Shown here: in pieces, positions 1 through 10,700 of the stretch
Numbering within the stretch: position 1 is the first letter of the stretch
How the letters are laid out: every line of letters begins with the position of its first letter
Source of the DNA: Methylocystis sp.
GTDB taxonomy: Bacteria; Pseudomonadota; Alphaproteobacteria; Rhizobiales; Beijerinckiaceae
Assembly (NCBI GenBank): GCA_022843405.1
Contig: JALHNQ010000008.1
Span: 10,587 to 74,586, forward strand
DNA: 64,000 nt
Direction of reading: 5' to 3'
Program-made: the position numbers and the translations under genes
The notes under the pieces: model-generated
Seen by the model: the letters and a program-made list of their open reading frames with translations, nothing else
Databases searched by the model: none
Told to the model about the DNA's origin: nothing

Positions 1-262
1 TGTTGCGGCGGTCATGGACGGTCCCCACGAATTGAACCGGCTTACGCGGCGACGACTGAGACCGAGTCGCGGAACCTTGTCACCAATGCCTAAGATGTAA
101 CAGCTTCTCAGCCATGGTCAAAGGTGGACGGTAGTCTCCGAATTTGCCAGTAACAAGCGCAGATGGCTTCCCGCACCGATTGGGCAAGCTGCTGCCCGCG
201 CCCGCCCCCGCCGCGCTTTTTTAAAACCGCTCACTGCTGCTGCCTCGCGTGACCTTGAGGAG
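1..262. other. Window-edge non-coding stretch
   Basis: No convincing complete gene lies here. A minus-strand ATG at 15..13 (M-T-A-A-T running off the window), with a weak purine run GGGGA about 8 bases upstream, could be the start of a gene outside the window, but five codons cannot be judged. The rest is the leader of the multicopper oxidase gene, ending in the GAGGAG ribosome-binding site at 257-262. Confidence 0.3.
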
Positions 263-271
263 ATGATCGGG

Positions 272-1666
272 ATGCTGTCGCGTCGATCCGCCCTACTCTC
301 CACTTTTGCCGCCTGCGTCGGCTTGCGTCCTTGTTCCTGGGCGCAGCCAGCGCCCGCAGCCACTGGGGACGGAGCGGCGCCCGCAACAGTTCTCCGAGTT
401 CAACGGCGTATCCTTGAGGTGAATGGAAAGCCCGCGTCAGTTCTCGGCGTTCGCCAACCGAATGGCGTCGGCGGCCTTACCACCGAAGTGGGACAGCAGT
501 TCCGGGTTCGTGTGGTCAATGATCTCGATACGCCGACGCTTATTCATTGGCATGGTTTGACGCCGCCCTGGCGGCAGGACGGCGTTCCGGGCATTTCAGG
601 GCCGCCAATCTCACCGGGCGCCAGCGCCGATTACGACTTCCCGCTGCGCTTTGGCGGCACGTACTGGATGCATTCGCACGAAGGCCTACAAGAGCAATTG
701 CTGCTCGCGGCTCCGCTCATCATTCGCGATGCGCGCGACTCGGCGGCTCAGCAGGAAGCGGTGATCACATTGGCCGACTTCAGCTTCACCCCGCCCGAGG
801 AGATTTACGAAGCACTGCGGAAAGGAAACCGCAAGCCGCGCAAGACACCAAAGGCGCCCGACTTGAACGATGTGAACTACGACGCCTTCCTCGCGAACGA
901 CCGCACGCTCTCCGACCCCGAGACGATTCGCGTCGAGCCCGGCGAAACGATGCTGCTGCGCGTCATCAACGCCTCCGCGATGAGCGCCTATCACATCGAT
1001 CTTGGCGACCTTCTTGGCGCGCTTGTCGCCGTTGACGGGTCCAGCGTCCATCCAATTGCCGGACGGCGCTTTCCCATCGCGGTCGCTCAGCGGCTTGACA
1101 TCCTTATCGCAATTCCGAAAAGGCCAGCGTCTCATCCCGTGCTCGCGATCTTGGAAGGCGAGCGTCGGCAGACTGGCGTCATCCTTGTTGCGGGAAAGGC
1201 GCCGGTCACCCGCCTTCCAGAACTCGCGCCAGTCGCGTCATCGCCGCTCAACCTCGATTTGGAGCGGCGGCTGCGCGCGACGGAGCCGCTTGCAACGCGC
1301 ACGGCGGACCGGATTCTCCACGTCGATCTGACCGGCGAGATGAGCGGCTACATATGGTCGATTAACAGCGTCGTCTGGAACAAGGACGTCCCGCCGCTGA
1401 CTGTTGCACAGGGCGAGCGGGTCGAGATGGAGATCGCAAACAGAACGCTGATGCCTCATCCGATGCATCTCCACGGGCATCGGTTCCAAGTGGTCGAGAT
1501 CGACGGCGAACGCTTTTCCGGAGCCGTGCGCGATACCGTGCTGGCGCCGCCCGGGAAACGCGTTGTCATCGCATTCGACGCCAACAATCCGGGCTGGTGG
1601 GCGTTCCACTGCCACCTCCTGTATCACCAAGCGGCCGGCATGTTCACAACTTTGAAATATATCTGA
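272..1666 (+). CDS. Tat-exported multicopper oxidase
   Basis: A periplasmic multicopper oxidase of the CueO/CotA/CopA superfamily, 464 aa. The N-terminus has a twin-arginine signal (SRRSALL) followed by a hydrophobic stretch and A-x-A-like cleavage sites near residue 25. All four copper motifs are visible: HWHG near 92, a WMHSH motif near 132-136, HPMHLHGH near 396 and HCHLLYHQAAGM near 446-457, the last Met being the axial type 1 ligand. GAGGAG at 257-262 lies nine bases before the ATG at 272 but abuts the ATG at 263, so 272 is preferred. The gene converges on the siderophore operon. Enzymes of this kind oxidise Cu(I), Fe(II) or catechols, and the location makes ferroxidase or catechol-siderophore oxidation plausible, but the substrate cannot be read from sequence. 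Confidence 0.9.
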   Translation: MLSRRSALLSTFAACVGLRPCSWAQPAPAATGDGAAPATVLRVQRRILEVNGKPASVLGVRQPNGVGGLTTEVGQQFRVRVVNDLDTPTLIHWHGLTPPWRQDGVPGISGPPISPGASADYDFPLRFGGTYWMHSHEGLQEQLLLAAPLIIRDARDSAAQQEAVITLADFSFTPPEEIYEALRKGNRKPRKTPKAPDLNDVNYDAFLANDRTLSDPETIRVEPGETMLLRVINASAMSAYHIDLGDLLGALVAVDGSSVHPIAGRRFPIAVAQRLDILIAIPKRPASHPVLAILEGERRQTGVILVAGKAPVTRLPELAPVASSPLNLDLERRLRATEPLATRTADRILHVDLTGEMSGYIWSINSVVWNKDVPPLTVAQGERVEMEIANRTLMPHPMHLHGHRFQVVEIDGERFSGAVRDTVLAPPGKRVVIAFDANNPGWWAFHCHLLYHQAAGMFTTLKYI

Positions 1667-1809
1667 ATCGTATAGGCTACGCGCGCATCCCACATGGCCA
1701 TGGCGAGCGATCATGATATCGCTGACCGCTCACGACGCTTCGGTCGACGTCGTTTGCGTCAGCTGCGACGCCAAAGCCGCCGCTACAAGACGCGCGCGCC
1801 GATCCGCCG

Positions 1810-2577
1810 TTAAGCCGCGAGCGTCGCGCCGCCGTCGACGACAAGATCCTGAAGCGTGATGTGGCTCGCAAGATCTGACGCAAGAAACACGACGGCGCTG
1901 GCGATCTCCTCCGGGGCGGCGATCTTTCCGAGCGGAATGCCCAATTTAAATGATTCCGGATCGCCGGCGATGACTTGCCTGGCGCCGTCGGCCGAGCGCC
2001 ACATCGCGCGCTGCATGGCGGTGTCGGTTGAACCGGGAGAAACGAGATTGCATCTCACGCCGTAAGGCGCGAGCTCCAGGCCGACGCATTGCGTCAGACT
2101 TCTCAGCGCGGCCTTTGACGCGCAATAGGCGCTCATCAGCATGCGCGGCGCGCGCGCGGCGTTGGAGGCGATGCTGACGATCGCGCCCGAGCGCTGGCGT
2201 TTGAACTGCGGAATGACCTGCTGAAAAAGGTGGAATGGGCCGGAGACGTTGACGTTCAGGCACGCCGTCCAATCATCAAAGCTCAATTCTTCCGTCAAAC
2301 CGAGTCGCAGGACTCCGGCGGCGCTGACCAGCACGTCCAATCGCGGACGCTCTTTCAGCAAGGCGCTGCAGACGCATTGCACGTGATCTCGTTCGGCGAT
2401 GTCGAGCAGCGCCGTGGCGAAAGGATAGTCCGACGCGGAAAAGCTCTTGTCCAATCCGACGACGTCGCCGCCGAGCGCCGCGAATTGGGCCGCCGTCTCA
2501 TAGCCAATCCCCTGGCCTGCGCCCGTCACCCAGATGCGCTTTCCTGAAAAATCCATCAGCGATCGCCCGGCGCTCAT
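1810..2577 (-). CDS. entA: 2,3-dihydro-2,3-dihydroxybenzoate dehydrogenase (EntA)
   Basis: A short-chain dehydrogenase that oxidises 2,3-dihydro-2,3-dihydroxybenzoate to 2,3-dihydroxybenzoate (DHB) with NAD+, the last step of DHB synthesis. It carries the Rossmann motif GAGQGIG, the catalytic SAYCASK segment and the C-terminal [16 protein letters not shown] block typical of EntA. It is the last gene of the siderophore operon. An ATG at 2577 overlaps the entB stop as ATGA, suggesting translational coupling. A second ATG at 2556 gives [14 protein letters not shown], which matches the usual 248-residue EntA start. Neither has a strong ribosome-binding site, so the true start is one of these two. 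Confidence 0.95.
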   Translation of the reverse strand: MSAGRSLMDFSGKRIWVTGAGQGIGYETAAQFAALGGDVVGLDKSFSASDYPFATALLDIAERDHVQCVCSALLKERPRLDVLVSAAGVLRLGLTEELSFDDWTACLNVNVSGPFHLFQQVIPQFKRQRSGAIVSIASNAARAPRMLMSAYCASKAALRSLTQCVGLELAPYGVRCNLVSPGSTDTAMQRAMWRSADGARQVIAGDPESFKLGIPLGKIAAPEEIASAVVFLASDLASHITLQDLVVDGGATLAA

Positions 2578-3461
2578 GCCGAAGCGTCCGCAGAGAGCCG
2601 CCGCTCGATGATGTTCCACCAGCCATTGAAGGTTGGCTTTTTCGCCAATTCGTCAAAGCCGACTTCTATGCCGAGCTTGCGCCACTCCGTGACCAGCATC
2701 ATCACCCGCACCGAATCGAGTCCGTAGTCGATCAGATTTTCGTCAGCGTCGAATTCATCTTCCTCGACGTCGACCGCCGCCAGGAGCTGCTTCTTGAAAT
2801 CCTCTCTGGTCAGCAAAGCGGAAGATGTCTTTGCCGCGTTGAGCACATCCTCGACGCCGATCACCTTGCCGCAGCGCCCGGCGACATAGTTGAGAGTCAT
2901 GAGATGATCTTCGAGCGAAAAGTCGCCGAGGGCGTCGGCGATCACGAAAGGCTTGATGTCATGCATGAAGGCGTCAAGCGCCGTGGTCAGGCAGCCGATG
3001 TGGCCATAGACGCCGCAGATCGCCAGCTGGTCTCTGCCCATCTCCTTCATCATCTCAGCCAGCGACGAGCGTTTGAATGCGCTGTAACGCCATTTGGTAA
3101 GCACAATATCCGCCGCTTCCGGCGACAAGGGCCCGACGATCTCGCATAGATGCGGATGGGCGTTCAGCCCCGGTCCCCACATGTCGTTCAACAGGCCGCG
3201 GTCTTCGTCGCTCTGCTCGATCGGCTGCGCCGTATAAATCACCGGCGCACCCTGCGCCTTGAAAAAGGCGCGCAGCCTTCGAATGTTCGAAATGAGCCGA
3301 TCGACCAGCGGACTCTTCTCGCCGTAGAAACCGACGAAATAGTCTTGCATGTCATGGATGAGCAGCGCCGCGCGTTCGGGGGCGAAACGCCAATCGACCT
3401 TGTTGACCCGGAACGACTCCGGGCTCGGCATGGCGTAAGGCGCAAGGGATTGTATGGCCAT
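2574..3461 (-). CDS. entB: Isochorismatase with aryl carrier domain (EntB)
   Basis: A bifunctional 295-aa protein. Residues about 25-205 are the isochorismatase (isochorismate to 2,3-dihydro-DHB plus pyruvate), with the LLIHDMQDYF, TKWRYSAF and GVYGHIGCLTTA blocks of the family. Residues about 220-290 are an aryl carrier protein whose GLDSVR motif supplies the serine for 4'-phosphopantetheine. The carrier is loaded with DHB by EntE and feeds the first condensation domain of the NRPS. It lies 17 bases after entE and overlaps entA by four bases. No phosphopantetheinyl transferase is present in the window, so the activating enzyme must be encoded elsewhere. Confidence 0.96.
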   Translation of the reverse strand: MAIQSLAPYAMPSPESFRVNKVDWRFAPERAALLIHDMQDYFVGFYGEKSPLVDRLISNIRRLRAFFKAQGAPVIYTAQPIEQSDEDRGLLNDMWGPGLNAHPHLCEIVGPLSPEAADIVLTKWRYSAFKRSSLAEMMKEMGRDQLAICGVYGHIGCLTTALDAFMHDIKPFVIADALGDFSLEDHLMTLNYVAGRCGKVIGVEDVLNAAKTSSALLTREDFKKQLLAAVDVEEDEFDADENLIDYGLDSVRVMMLVTEWRKLGIEVGFDELAKKPTFNGWWNIIERRLSADASA

Positions 3462-3478
3462 GGTCCGTCCTGTTCGGG

Positions 3479-5101
3479 TTAGACGTTGAGCTTTGCGTGG
3501 ATGTCGCTGCGCAGAGTTTGCTTGTCGACCTTTCCGAAAGCCGTGAGCGGCAGCCGATCGACGAATTCGAAACGATCAGGAAGCTTGAATTCGGCTACTC
3601 CCTCGCTGCGCAAGTGCTTCCGCAAGGCGATCGGACGTAGCGTCGCGTCGCTCGCGACAATGTAAGCGCAACTTTTCTCGCCCATAACGGCGTCGGGCAT
3701 GGAAATCAGAGCGGCGTGTACGACGGCTTCGTGCCGTAGCAGCAAATTCTCAATCTCTTCCGCCGCAATCTTTTCGCCGCCGCGGTTGATCTGATCTTTC
3801 TTGCGGCCCACGACCTTCAAATATCCGTCCGTCGTTATCTCGACGAGATCGCCCGTGCGATAGAAGCCCTCTTCATCGAAGGCGCGCGCGTTATGTTCCG
3901 GACAGCGATAATAGCCGCGGATCGTGTAGGGACCCCGAGTCAAGAGTTCGCCGACTTCGCCTGCGCCCAACTCGCCGCCATTCGCGTCGACGACTTTCAG
4001 CTCGTCGTCAGGACTCATCGGTCGGCCCTGCGTCGCAAAAATGCGCTCGCAATCATCGTCGAGATCCGTGTAGTTCACGAGGCCCTCCGCCATGCCGAAA
4101 ACCTGCTGCAGCCGACAGCCGAAGACCGCGACAAGTCGGCGCGCGACAGCCTCGCTGAGCCGCGCGCCGCCGACCTGGATCACGGCGAGATTCGGCGCTT
4201 CGAAAGCGCCGCCAGCGGCGGCGTCGAGCCATAGCGAAGCGATCGTCGGCACGATCGCGGTGAAATTGACTCTGTGGCGTCGAATGAGATCAAAGCAGAG
4301 ATCGGCGCTCGGGTTCTGCGCCATCGCCACCGTTCCGCCGGCGTGAAACACGCCGAGCGCGCCGGGCGAACTCAAAGGAAAGTTATGCGCCGCCGGAAGC
4401 GCGCAGAGATAGCGGCTTTCCGGCGTCAGACGGCAGATATCCGCGCTTCGCCGCACGCTATAGTAATAGTCGTCATGCGTGCGCGGAATGAGCTTGGGAA
4501 CCCCGGTGCTGCCTCCCGATAACTGGAAAAACGCCACCTGGTCCGGCGCAGAAGGGCGCGCTTCATCCGCCGCGCCGCCCGAGTCGCCTTCCCACAGCGA
4601 CTCGAGATCGTCGGCGTAATCGTTTCGGCCGTGGATCGCGACGACGCTCAGTTCTGGGGTGAAGCTTTGCAAACGTTTCACATAGGCGCCATCAGCGAAT
4701 AGAGGATGCTCAGCTGACGCGATCAGAAGCCTCGGCTGAAGCTGTTCGGCATAAGCGGTCAACTCCAGCCTGTCGTGGTTGAACAGCGCATTGACCGGCG
4801 CCACGCCCATCTTGAGCAGCGCGAAGAAGACGAAGTAGAATTCGGCGATGTTTTGAAGCTGCACGAGCGCCGTGTCGCCAGACCGCAGTCCGCGCTGCTG
4901 AAGACTCGACGCTAGTTGTGACGCTTTGGCGTCCAGCTCCGCATATGTGAACTGTCGATCCCGACAAATCAGCGCGACGGAATCTGGATGACGCCGGCGC
5001 GCGGACTGCAAGATTTCCGTAAGCGGCGCGCTGCGCCAATAGCCCTTTTCGCGATAGTTGCGAGCGAAGGCTTCTGGCCAGGGCGTGAACTCTATTGGCA
5101 T
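3479..5101 (-). CDS. entE: 2,3-dihydroxybenzoate-AMP ligase (EntE)
   Basis: A stand-alone aryl-adenylating enzyme, 540 aa, that activates DHB as the AMP ester and transfers it to the EntB carrier domain. The family signature is clear throughout: an N-terminus close to E. coli EntE (FTPWPEAFARNYREKGYW), the P-loop SGGSTGVPKLIPR, HNFPLSSPGALGVF, FGMAEGLVNYT and the C-terminal hinge GRKKDQINRGGEKI with the catalytic lysine in LTAFGKVDK. Its start overlaps the end of entC by ten bases. The aryl-acid pocket was not assigned residue by residue, but the entCBAE context makes DHB the expected substrate. Confidence 0.97.
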   Translation of the reverse strand: MPIEFTPWPEAFARNYREKGYWRSAPLTEILQSARRRHPDSVALICRDRQFTYAELDAKASQLASSLQQRGLRSGDTALVQLQNIAEFYFVFFALLKMGVAPVNALFNHDRLELTAYAEQLQPRLLIASAEHPLFADGAYVKRLQSFTPELSVVAIHGRNDYADDLESLWEGDSGGAADEARPSAPDQVAFFQLSGGSTGVPKLIPRTHDDYYYSVRRSADICRLTPESRYLCALPAAHNFPLSSPGALGVFHAGGTVAMAQNPSADLCFDLIRRHRVNFTAIVPTIASLWLDAAAGGAFEAPNLAVIQVGGARLSEAVARRLVAVFGCRLQQVFGMAEGLVNYTDLDDDCERIFATQGRPMSPDDELKVVDANGGELGAGEVGELLTRGPYTIRGYYRCPEHNARAFDEEGFYRTGDLVEITTDGYLKVVGRKKDQINRGGEKIAAEEIENLLLRHEAVVHAALISMPDAVMGEKSCAYIVASDATLRPIALRKHLRSEGVAEFKLPDRFEFVDRLPLTAFGKVDKQTLRSDIHAKLNV

Positions 5102-6282
5102 GCGGGGCGCTCCCCGGCCTCTATGCCGAAGGCGCGCAGCATCGTGCCGAGCTTAGCTTCGGTCTCCGCCCATTCGGATTCAGGATCGGAGGCGGCGACG
5201 ATGCCGGCGCCGGCAAACAGTCTGATTGTCTTGTCACGAACCGTGCCGCACCGTATCGTGACCGCCCATTCTCCATCGCCTTTGGAATCGCACCAACCGA
5301 CTGCGCCGCTGAAAACGCCGCGATCGAACGGCTCCAGGTCGCCGATAAGCGATCGCGACTCTGCGGTCGGATAGCCGCAAACCGCAGGCGTCGGATGCAA
5401 TCGACAGGCGAGTTGCAACGCCGACGTCCGACGGTTCTCAAGCTCGCCGGTGATCAGCGTCGAAAGATGCCACATCGTGGATGTGTTCATGAGCGCTGGC
5501 TCGGCAGGCGTCGACAAAGCCTTGCAGACTGGCGCCAGCGCTTCTTGTATTTCGTACACGACGAGCTTGTGTTCGAAATTGTCCTTGTTCGACTGCAACA
5601 ATTTGCGGCTCGCCAGCCGATCTTCGTCTGGATCTGATCGGCGTTTTGTGGAGCCCGCCAGAGGATTCGAGCGGATCGAAGCGCCGTCTTTTCGGATCAG
5701 CAGTTCGGGACTGGCGCCGAGCAATATGGCGCCGTCGTGCAAGGGCGCCTTGAAGTGATAGCCGCTTGGGTTTTGCCGCATCAATGCGGTCAAGATCGCC
5801 GCAACGTCGACCGGATGGGCGAGTTCGATTTCGAGGATGCGCGACAGCACCGCCTTCGACATTTTCCCGGCGCGAAAGATAGCAATTGCGCGCGAGACCG
5901 CGTCCTTAAAACCATCCTTGTCGGGAAGGCTGCGCATCCCGAGCACGGTGGGCGCGTTCTCACACCATCGCTCTTCGACGATCAGCGACTCCCTTGCGAA
6001 AGCCGTGTAACTCTCCGGGACGAACAGCGAGCAGGGCTGCCGTATGTCGAACGGAATGGCGCCCGCTATGATGGGATTCGCCTGTCCCGCCTGACGCGCG
6101 CGATCAATCGCATCCTGCACGGCCGTCTGCAGGAAACTGTCCGAATGCGCCGCACCGCATGCCGAAAGGCAGATTCTTTCGGCGACGCCATACGCCCTGA
6201 TGCTTCGATGGGGCGAGGTGAATAGGAACGTGGGACTAGCGTCAATGGCCACGCCTGCTGGAGCAAGATTAATCGCATTCAT
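5092..6282 (-). CDS. entC: Isochorismate synthase (EntC)
   Basis: A chorismate-binding enzyme that isomerises chorismate to isochorismate, the entry to DHB synthesis. The 396-residue product is close to the 391 residues of E. coli EntC and keeps the C-terminal catalytic half (HLSTLITGELENR, LHPTPAVCGYPT, GAVGWCDSKGDGEWAV, FAGAGIVAASDPESEW). The frame is open further upstream, but the ATG at 6282 (MNAINLAPAG) has an AGAGGTG ribosome-binding site at normal distance and gives the expected length, so it is preferred. There are 78 bases to the entS stop upstream, enough for an internal promoter, but none is obvious. Confidence 0.95.
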   Translation of the reverse strand: MNAINLAPAGVAIDASPTFLFTSPHRSIRAYGVAERICLSACGAAHSDSFLQTAVQDAIDRARQAGQANPIIAGAIPFDIRQPCSLFVPESYTAFARESLIVEERWCENAPTVLGMRSLPDKDGFKDAVSRAIAIFRAGKMSKAVLSRILEIELAHPVDVAAILTALMRQNPSGYHFKAPLHDGAILLGASPELLIRKDGASIRSNPLAGSTKRRSDPDEDRLASRKLLQSNKDNFEHKLVVYEIQEALAPVCKALSTPAEPALMNTSTMWHLSTLITGELENRRTSALQLACRLHPTPAVCGYPTAESRSLIGDLEPFDRGVFSGAVGWCDSKGDGEWAVTIRCGTVRDKTIRLFAGAGIVAASDPESEWAETEAKLGTMLRAFGIEAGERPACQ

Positions 6283-6360
6283 GCCGCACCTCTGTCGCTG
6301 TCGATTATCTTCTTCCCTCATAGGCGCCCGCTTGCGCGAAGCGCACGTCAAGCCTTTTCG

Positions 6361-7752
6361 CTAACCAAGCGTCGCGGACCGCGGCCGCTGACTCTTGTCA
6401 GCGACCGGCGACGGCGCGTCTTCGTTTCGATCGACTGAGTGGAAACGCAGGAAGCGAAATGCGATCGCCATCGTCCCGCTCGAAAGAAGCGCGAAAAAGC
6501 TAAAGGCAAGCGCCGCCGACGATGGCGGAAGCGCGCGACTGAGCATGCCGAGTGCAAGCGCTCCGAACGCGTCGCCGGTGACCGCCTGGGCTGCCCACAA
6601 ACCATTGACGCGCCCGAGCAGCTGATCCGGCGTATGGCGTTGGACGAGCGTGAACTGCAGAAGCGATGCGATCGAGCTCAAATAGCCGAAGCCGGCAAGA
6701 GCGCCAAAAGCAATAATAGGATTGCTCGTCAGTCCGAGCGCGGCGAGGGCCATGAACGCCGAGGCGGCGCTTGCGAGCAGCAGCGCGCCGGAGCGGGCAA
6801 AACCGCCGAGCCAACCGCTTGTCAATGCGGCGAGCGTCGCGCCGAGAGGCGCGGCGGAATACATGGCGCCTATCGCCGAGGGACCGACGCGGAAGACGTC
6901 CTCGGCAAGCGCCGGCAAAAGAATGCGAACGCCGGCGCCCAGACTGACAAGCGCGCCTACGGCAATGACCGCGCCGACAAGCCGATTGACGAAAAGATAT
7001 CCTATTCCCGCTCCGAGCGCGCGCAAGGGGTGCTGCGGCTCGCCTCTCGCTGGAGGCATCGGCGGCAGCCGGATGAGCTGGGCGATAGTGATCAGCGTGC
7101 CAACCGTAGCGGCGACGTAATTCCAGCCGACGCCGAAGGACGCAATGACAATCCCGCCGATCGCGGGAGAAAGAATGCCGCCCATGCGAACCGTCAACAT
7201 ATTGAAGGCGCCCGCGGCGGCAAGATTTTCGCGACCGACGAGGATAGGCGTTGCGGCAAGCAGCGCAGTTACGCCGAGCGCGCTGAAGAATCCGTCCCAC
7301 AACGCCAACACATACATCGCTAGCACTGAAGGCGAGGAGGCAAAGGCATTGGCGGCAAGCGCCGTAAAGCCGAGGCCGCAGACGAACCGCGCAAAGAGGA
7401 TCAGCTTGCGCCGATCGAACCGGTCCGCCAGCACGCCGCCCGCCAACAGCCCGGCGAAGGCGCCGCCGCCGCCGAGCGCCATGGCTAGGCCGACTTGCAT
7501 CGGCGCGCCGGTCATATCCTGAATTTGAACCGGCACCGCCACCGTCAGCATGCCTAACGAAAACACCGACAATGTTCGCGCGATCACAATGGTGCGGAAC
7601 GCCGCGTTGTCGCGCAGCAGGCTGAAATCCAGCAACAGCGAAGATTTGCTCTTGCGGGCGGCGTCAGTCGGTTCGCCGACAGGAATCGACGAAGCGTCAT
7701 GGTTCTCGTTGCGCGTCGCTTGCGACGCTCCCGGGGCGCGCTGAGAGTCCAT
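6361..7752 (-). CDS. entS: MFS siderophore exporter (EntS-like)
   Basis: A 12-helix major facilitator of 463 aa, very like E. coli EntS, which exports enterobactin across the inner membrane. Conserved blocks include SLGMLTVAVPVQIQDMTGAPMQ, GGVLADRFDRRKLI (the MFS loop 2-3 motif), LWDGFFSALGVTALLAATP and the late GRVNGLWAAQAVTGDAFGAL. Compared with EntS it has about 35 extra N-terminal residues, polar and low in complexity, before the first helix. The GAGGAG ribosome-binding site lies inside the end of the NRPS gene and the genes are separated by three bases. In this cluster it should export the completed DHB-X-Ser product. Confidence 0.93.
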   Translation of the reverse strand: MDSQRAPGASQATRNENHDASSIPVGEPTDAARKSKSSLLLDFSLLRDNAAFRTIVIARTLSVFSLGMLTVAVPVQIQDMTGAPMQVGLAMALGGGGAFAGLLAGGVLADRFDRRKLILFARFVCGLGFTALAANAFASSPSVLAMYVLALWDGFFSALGVTALLAATPILVGRENLAAAGAFNMLTVRMGGILSPAIGGIVIASFGVGWNYVAATVGTLITIAQLIRLPPMPPARGEPQHPLRALGAGIGYLFVNRLVGAVIAVGALVSLGAGVRILLPALAEDVFRVGPSAIGAMYSAAPLGATLAALTSGWLGGFARSGALLLASAASAFMALAALGLTSNPIIAFGALAGFGYLSSIASLLQFTLVQRHTPDQLLGRVNGLWAAQAVTGDAFGALALGMLSRALPPSSAALAFSFFALLSSGTMAIAFRFLRFHSVDRNEDAPSPVADKSQRPRSATLG

Positions 7753-7755
7753 CGC

Positions 7756-10700
7756 CTATCTCCTCGCCTCTGCGTCGCGCAGCAGGTCATTGAGGATCGG
7801 CCCCAATGCCTGCAATGAACGCGGAGAGACAATATCCGTGTGGGCGCAGTCCACCTCGACGACGTGAAGCTGGCCCACATAGGGACGCCAGGTTTCCTGG
7901 ACGTCCATTCCGGGCGGCAAGGTCCGCTTCGCTACGAATAGCGTTGCCGCGCCAGGATAAAGCGCCGTTCGCGCAGTGGCGAGAAGACGCACTGAATCTT
8001 CATAGTTCCTCATGATATGGCCAAACATCTCGGCCTTCTCCTTCGCCAACGCCGAGTCGAGAGCGTCTTTGGACGCGTTCATGAACAGCGCCCGCTCCTT
8101 TTCGATCTCGCGCTCTTCGTCCTCCGTCGGCGGTCTGCTCCAGTCCTGAATTTCGGGCGGATAGGTATCGAGCAGTCCGAGAAACTCGACCGCGTCGCCT
8201 TCTGCGACAAGTCGCGCGGCGATCGCCTGCGCCACCACGCCGCCGAGTGAATAGCCGAGCAGCCGGTAAGGCCCGCGAGGTTGAATCTTTCGGATCGTCT
8301 CCAGATGCTTCGCGCAAACCTCGTCCATCGAGCCGCAAACCGCGATCACGCCATGGGGGCGCGGCGATTGAAGTCCGATCACCGGGCTGTCGTCTTCGAG
8401 ATAGCGAGTGAGGACGCTGAACTGCCATGCGAAGCCGGAAGCGGGATGTATGCAGATCAGCGGCGCGCCGGCGCCCGAGCGCAACTGCAGCGCTTCGCCG
8501 AAGCCCGCTTTTCGCTCTTCGCCTGCCTGCTCGTCGAATAGCGCGCGCGCAAGCCGCTCGACGCTCGAATTGACGATGACTTCGCCGACCGAAACTGGAG
8601 CGCCGAACTCTGTCTCCAACGCGGCGGCAAGCTGCATGGCGAGCAAGGAATGTCCGCCAAGCGCGAAGAAATCGTCGTCGGCGTTGACCTCGTCGACGCC
8701 CAGAACACGCGCGAATATTTCGCAAAGGGTCGTCTCGATCCCAGGCAGCGGCTTACGGCCCTGACGCCTGAGCGACTGTCCCGGCGCCGGCAACGCCTTC
8801 CTGTCCAATTTGCCGCTGGCGTTGAGCGGAAATTCGCTCATGCAGATAACGGCTGCCGGAGTCATGTGGCCCGGCAGAAGACGCGAAAGCGCGCGGCGCA
8901 ACGCCTCGCCGTCGAGTTCCAACTCTCCTGATGGAACGACATAGCCGATCAACTGACGCTCATCGGCGCCGCCGCCGACTCGTTCGCTCGTCGCCCTTGC
9001 TATCACGACGGCCTGCGCGACTCCGGGCTGTTCCAGCAGCGCGCTTTCGATCTCGCCCAATTCGATCCGCTGACCGCGAATCTTGATCTGGTCGTCGGCG
9101 CGGCCAAGATATTCCACCGTTCCATTCGCCAGCCAACGGACGATGTCGCCGGTCCGATACATTCTTTCGCCGTCGGCAAAAGGATCGGCGACAAAGCGAT
9201 TGGCCGTCAGCGAAGGTCGATTGAGATAGCCGTCGGCGAGTTGGACGCCAGAAAGATAGAGTTCGCCCGGCGCGCCGATCGGCGTCGGCCGCAGCCAAGC
9301 GTCGAGCACCCGCAAGGCTGTATTCCACACTGGCCTGCCGATCGGAACGCTGGCCGCTTCCGCGGCCTCGTCAGCGCCGGCGCCGCAGGCCTGTTGATAG
9401 GTGACGTCGACAGCCGCCTCGGTTGGACCGTAGAGATTATGCAAGGGCGCCTGGACCAGCGTTTCATAAGTCCGGGCCAATTCCTTCGACAGGGCTTCGC
9501 CGCTGCAGAAGACGAGACGCAGGCTGCTCGCGTCCGTCCCCCGCCCCAATTCCGATTGCGCCATCGCAACGAAGGTCGCGAGCATTGACGGAACGAAATG
9601 GATGACGGTGACGCCGCGGTCCTGAATGAGCCGCAGCAGCTCGCGCGGATCGCGATGCGCTTCCGGCGGCGCGACGACAAGACGGGCGCCGGTGATCAGC
9701 GGCCAAAAGAACTCCCATACAGAAACATCGAAGCTGCTTGGCGTCTTCTGCAAAACGACGTCGGCGGCGGTCAGCCGATATTCATGCTGCATCCAACGCA
9801 GACGATTGACGATCGCCTTATGCGAGATCGTCACGCCCTTGGGGCGGCCAGTGGAGCCGGAAGTATAGATGACATAGGCCGAATCTTCCGGACTCGGACG
9901 GGTGGCGGTTTCAGCTATTTCTTCGTTCGGATCGTCGAACAGCTCATCATAAATGAGCAATGCGCCCAAGCCCTCAAATCGCTCCAGCAGTTCGCGCGTG
10001 GTGACGATCAGGCGAGGTCGTGCGTCCTGCACCATGTAGGCAAGCCGCTCTTCGGGATAGCTCACGTCCAGCGGCAGATAGGCGGCGCCCGCCTCTTGCG
10101 CCGCGATGAGCGCGATAACGAGGCGAACTGAGCGCGGCAGCGCAATTGCCACGATGTCGCCGGTCGTGACGCCCGTCGCCGCGAATTTTCGCGCGAGCGC
10201 CGACGCCTGCCGCCGAACGTCGCGAAAAGACAGGGCATGGTCGGCGTCGACCAGCGCTATCGCGTCCGGCGTGCGCTGCGCCTGCTCCTCAAGCAGCTCG
10301 CATAAAGTGCTCGGATGCTGCGCCGCTTTCGTATCGTTGACGCTCGCGAAGAGATCGCGCTCTTCAAGGAGCAGCAAGTCCATCGCCGAGAGCGGCGCGT
10401 CGGGCCGGTCGACGATCTGTTCCAGCAGTCTCGCAATACGGCAAGCGATGCGCTCCGGCTCGCTTACGCCTTCGCGATATTCGAGCCGCAGCTCGAGCCC
10501 GCCGCGTCCCGGTAGGACCATCAGCGTCAAGGGATAATGCGTATAGCCGCGATTGCGCGCGCCGACGCAACGCAGACCGCCGAAATCCGTCGCGAACAGG
10601 CGCGTGTCTTCCGGATAATTCTCCACCACCAACAAGGTGTCGAACAATGTCGAAACGCCGCACTGTCTTTGGATCTCGCCAAGTCCAATCCCATCATGCT

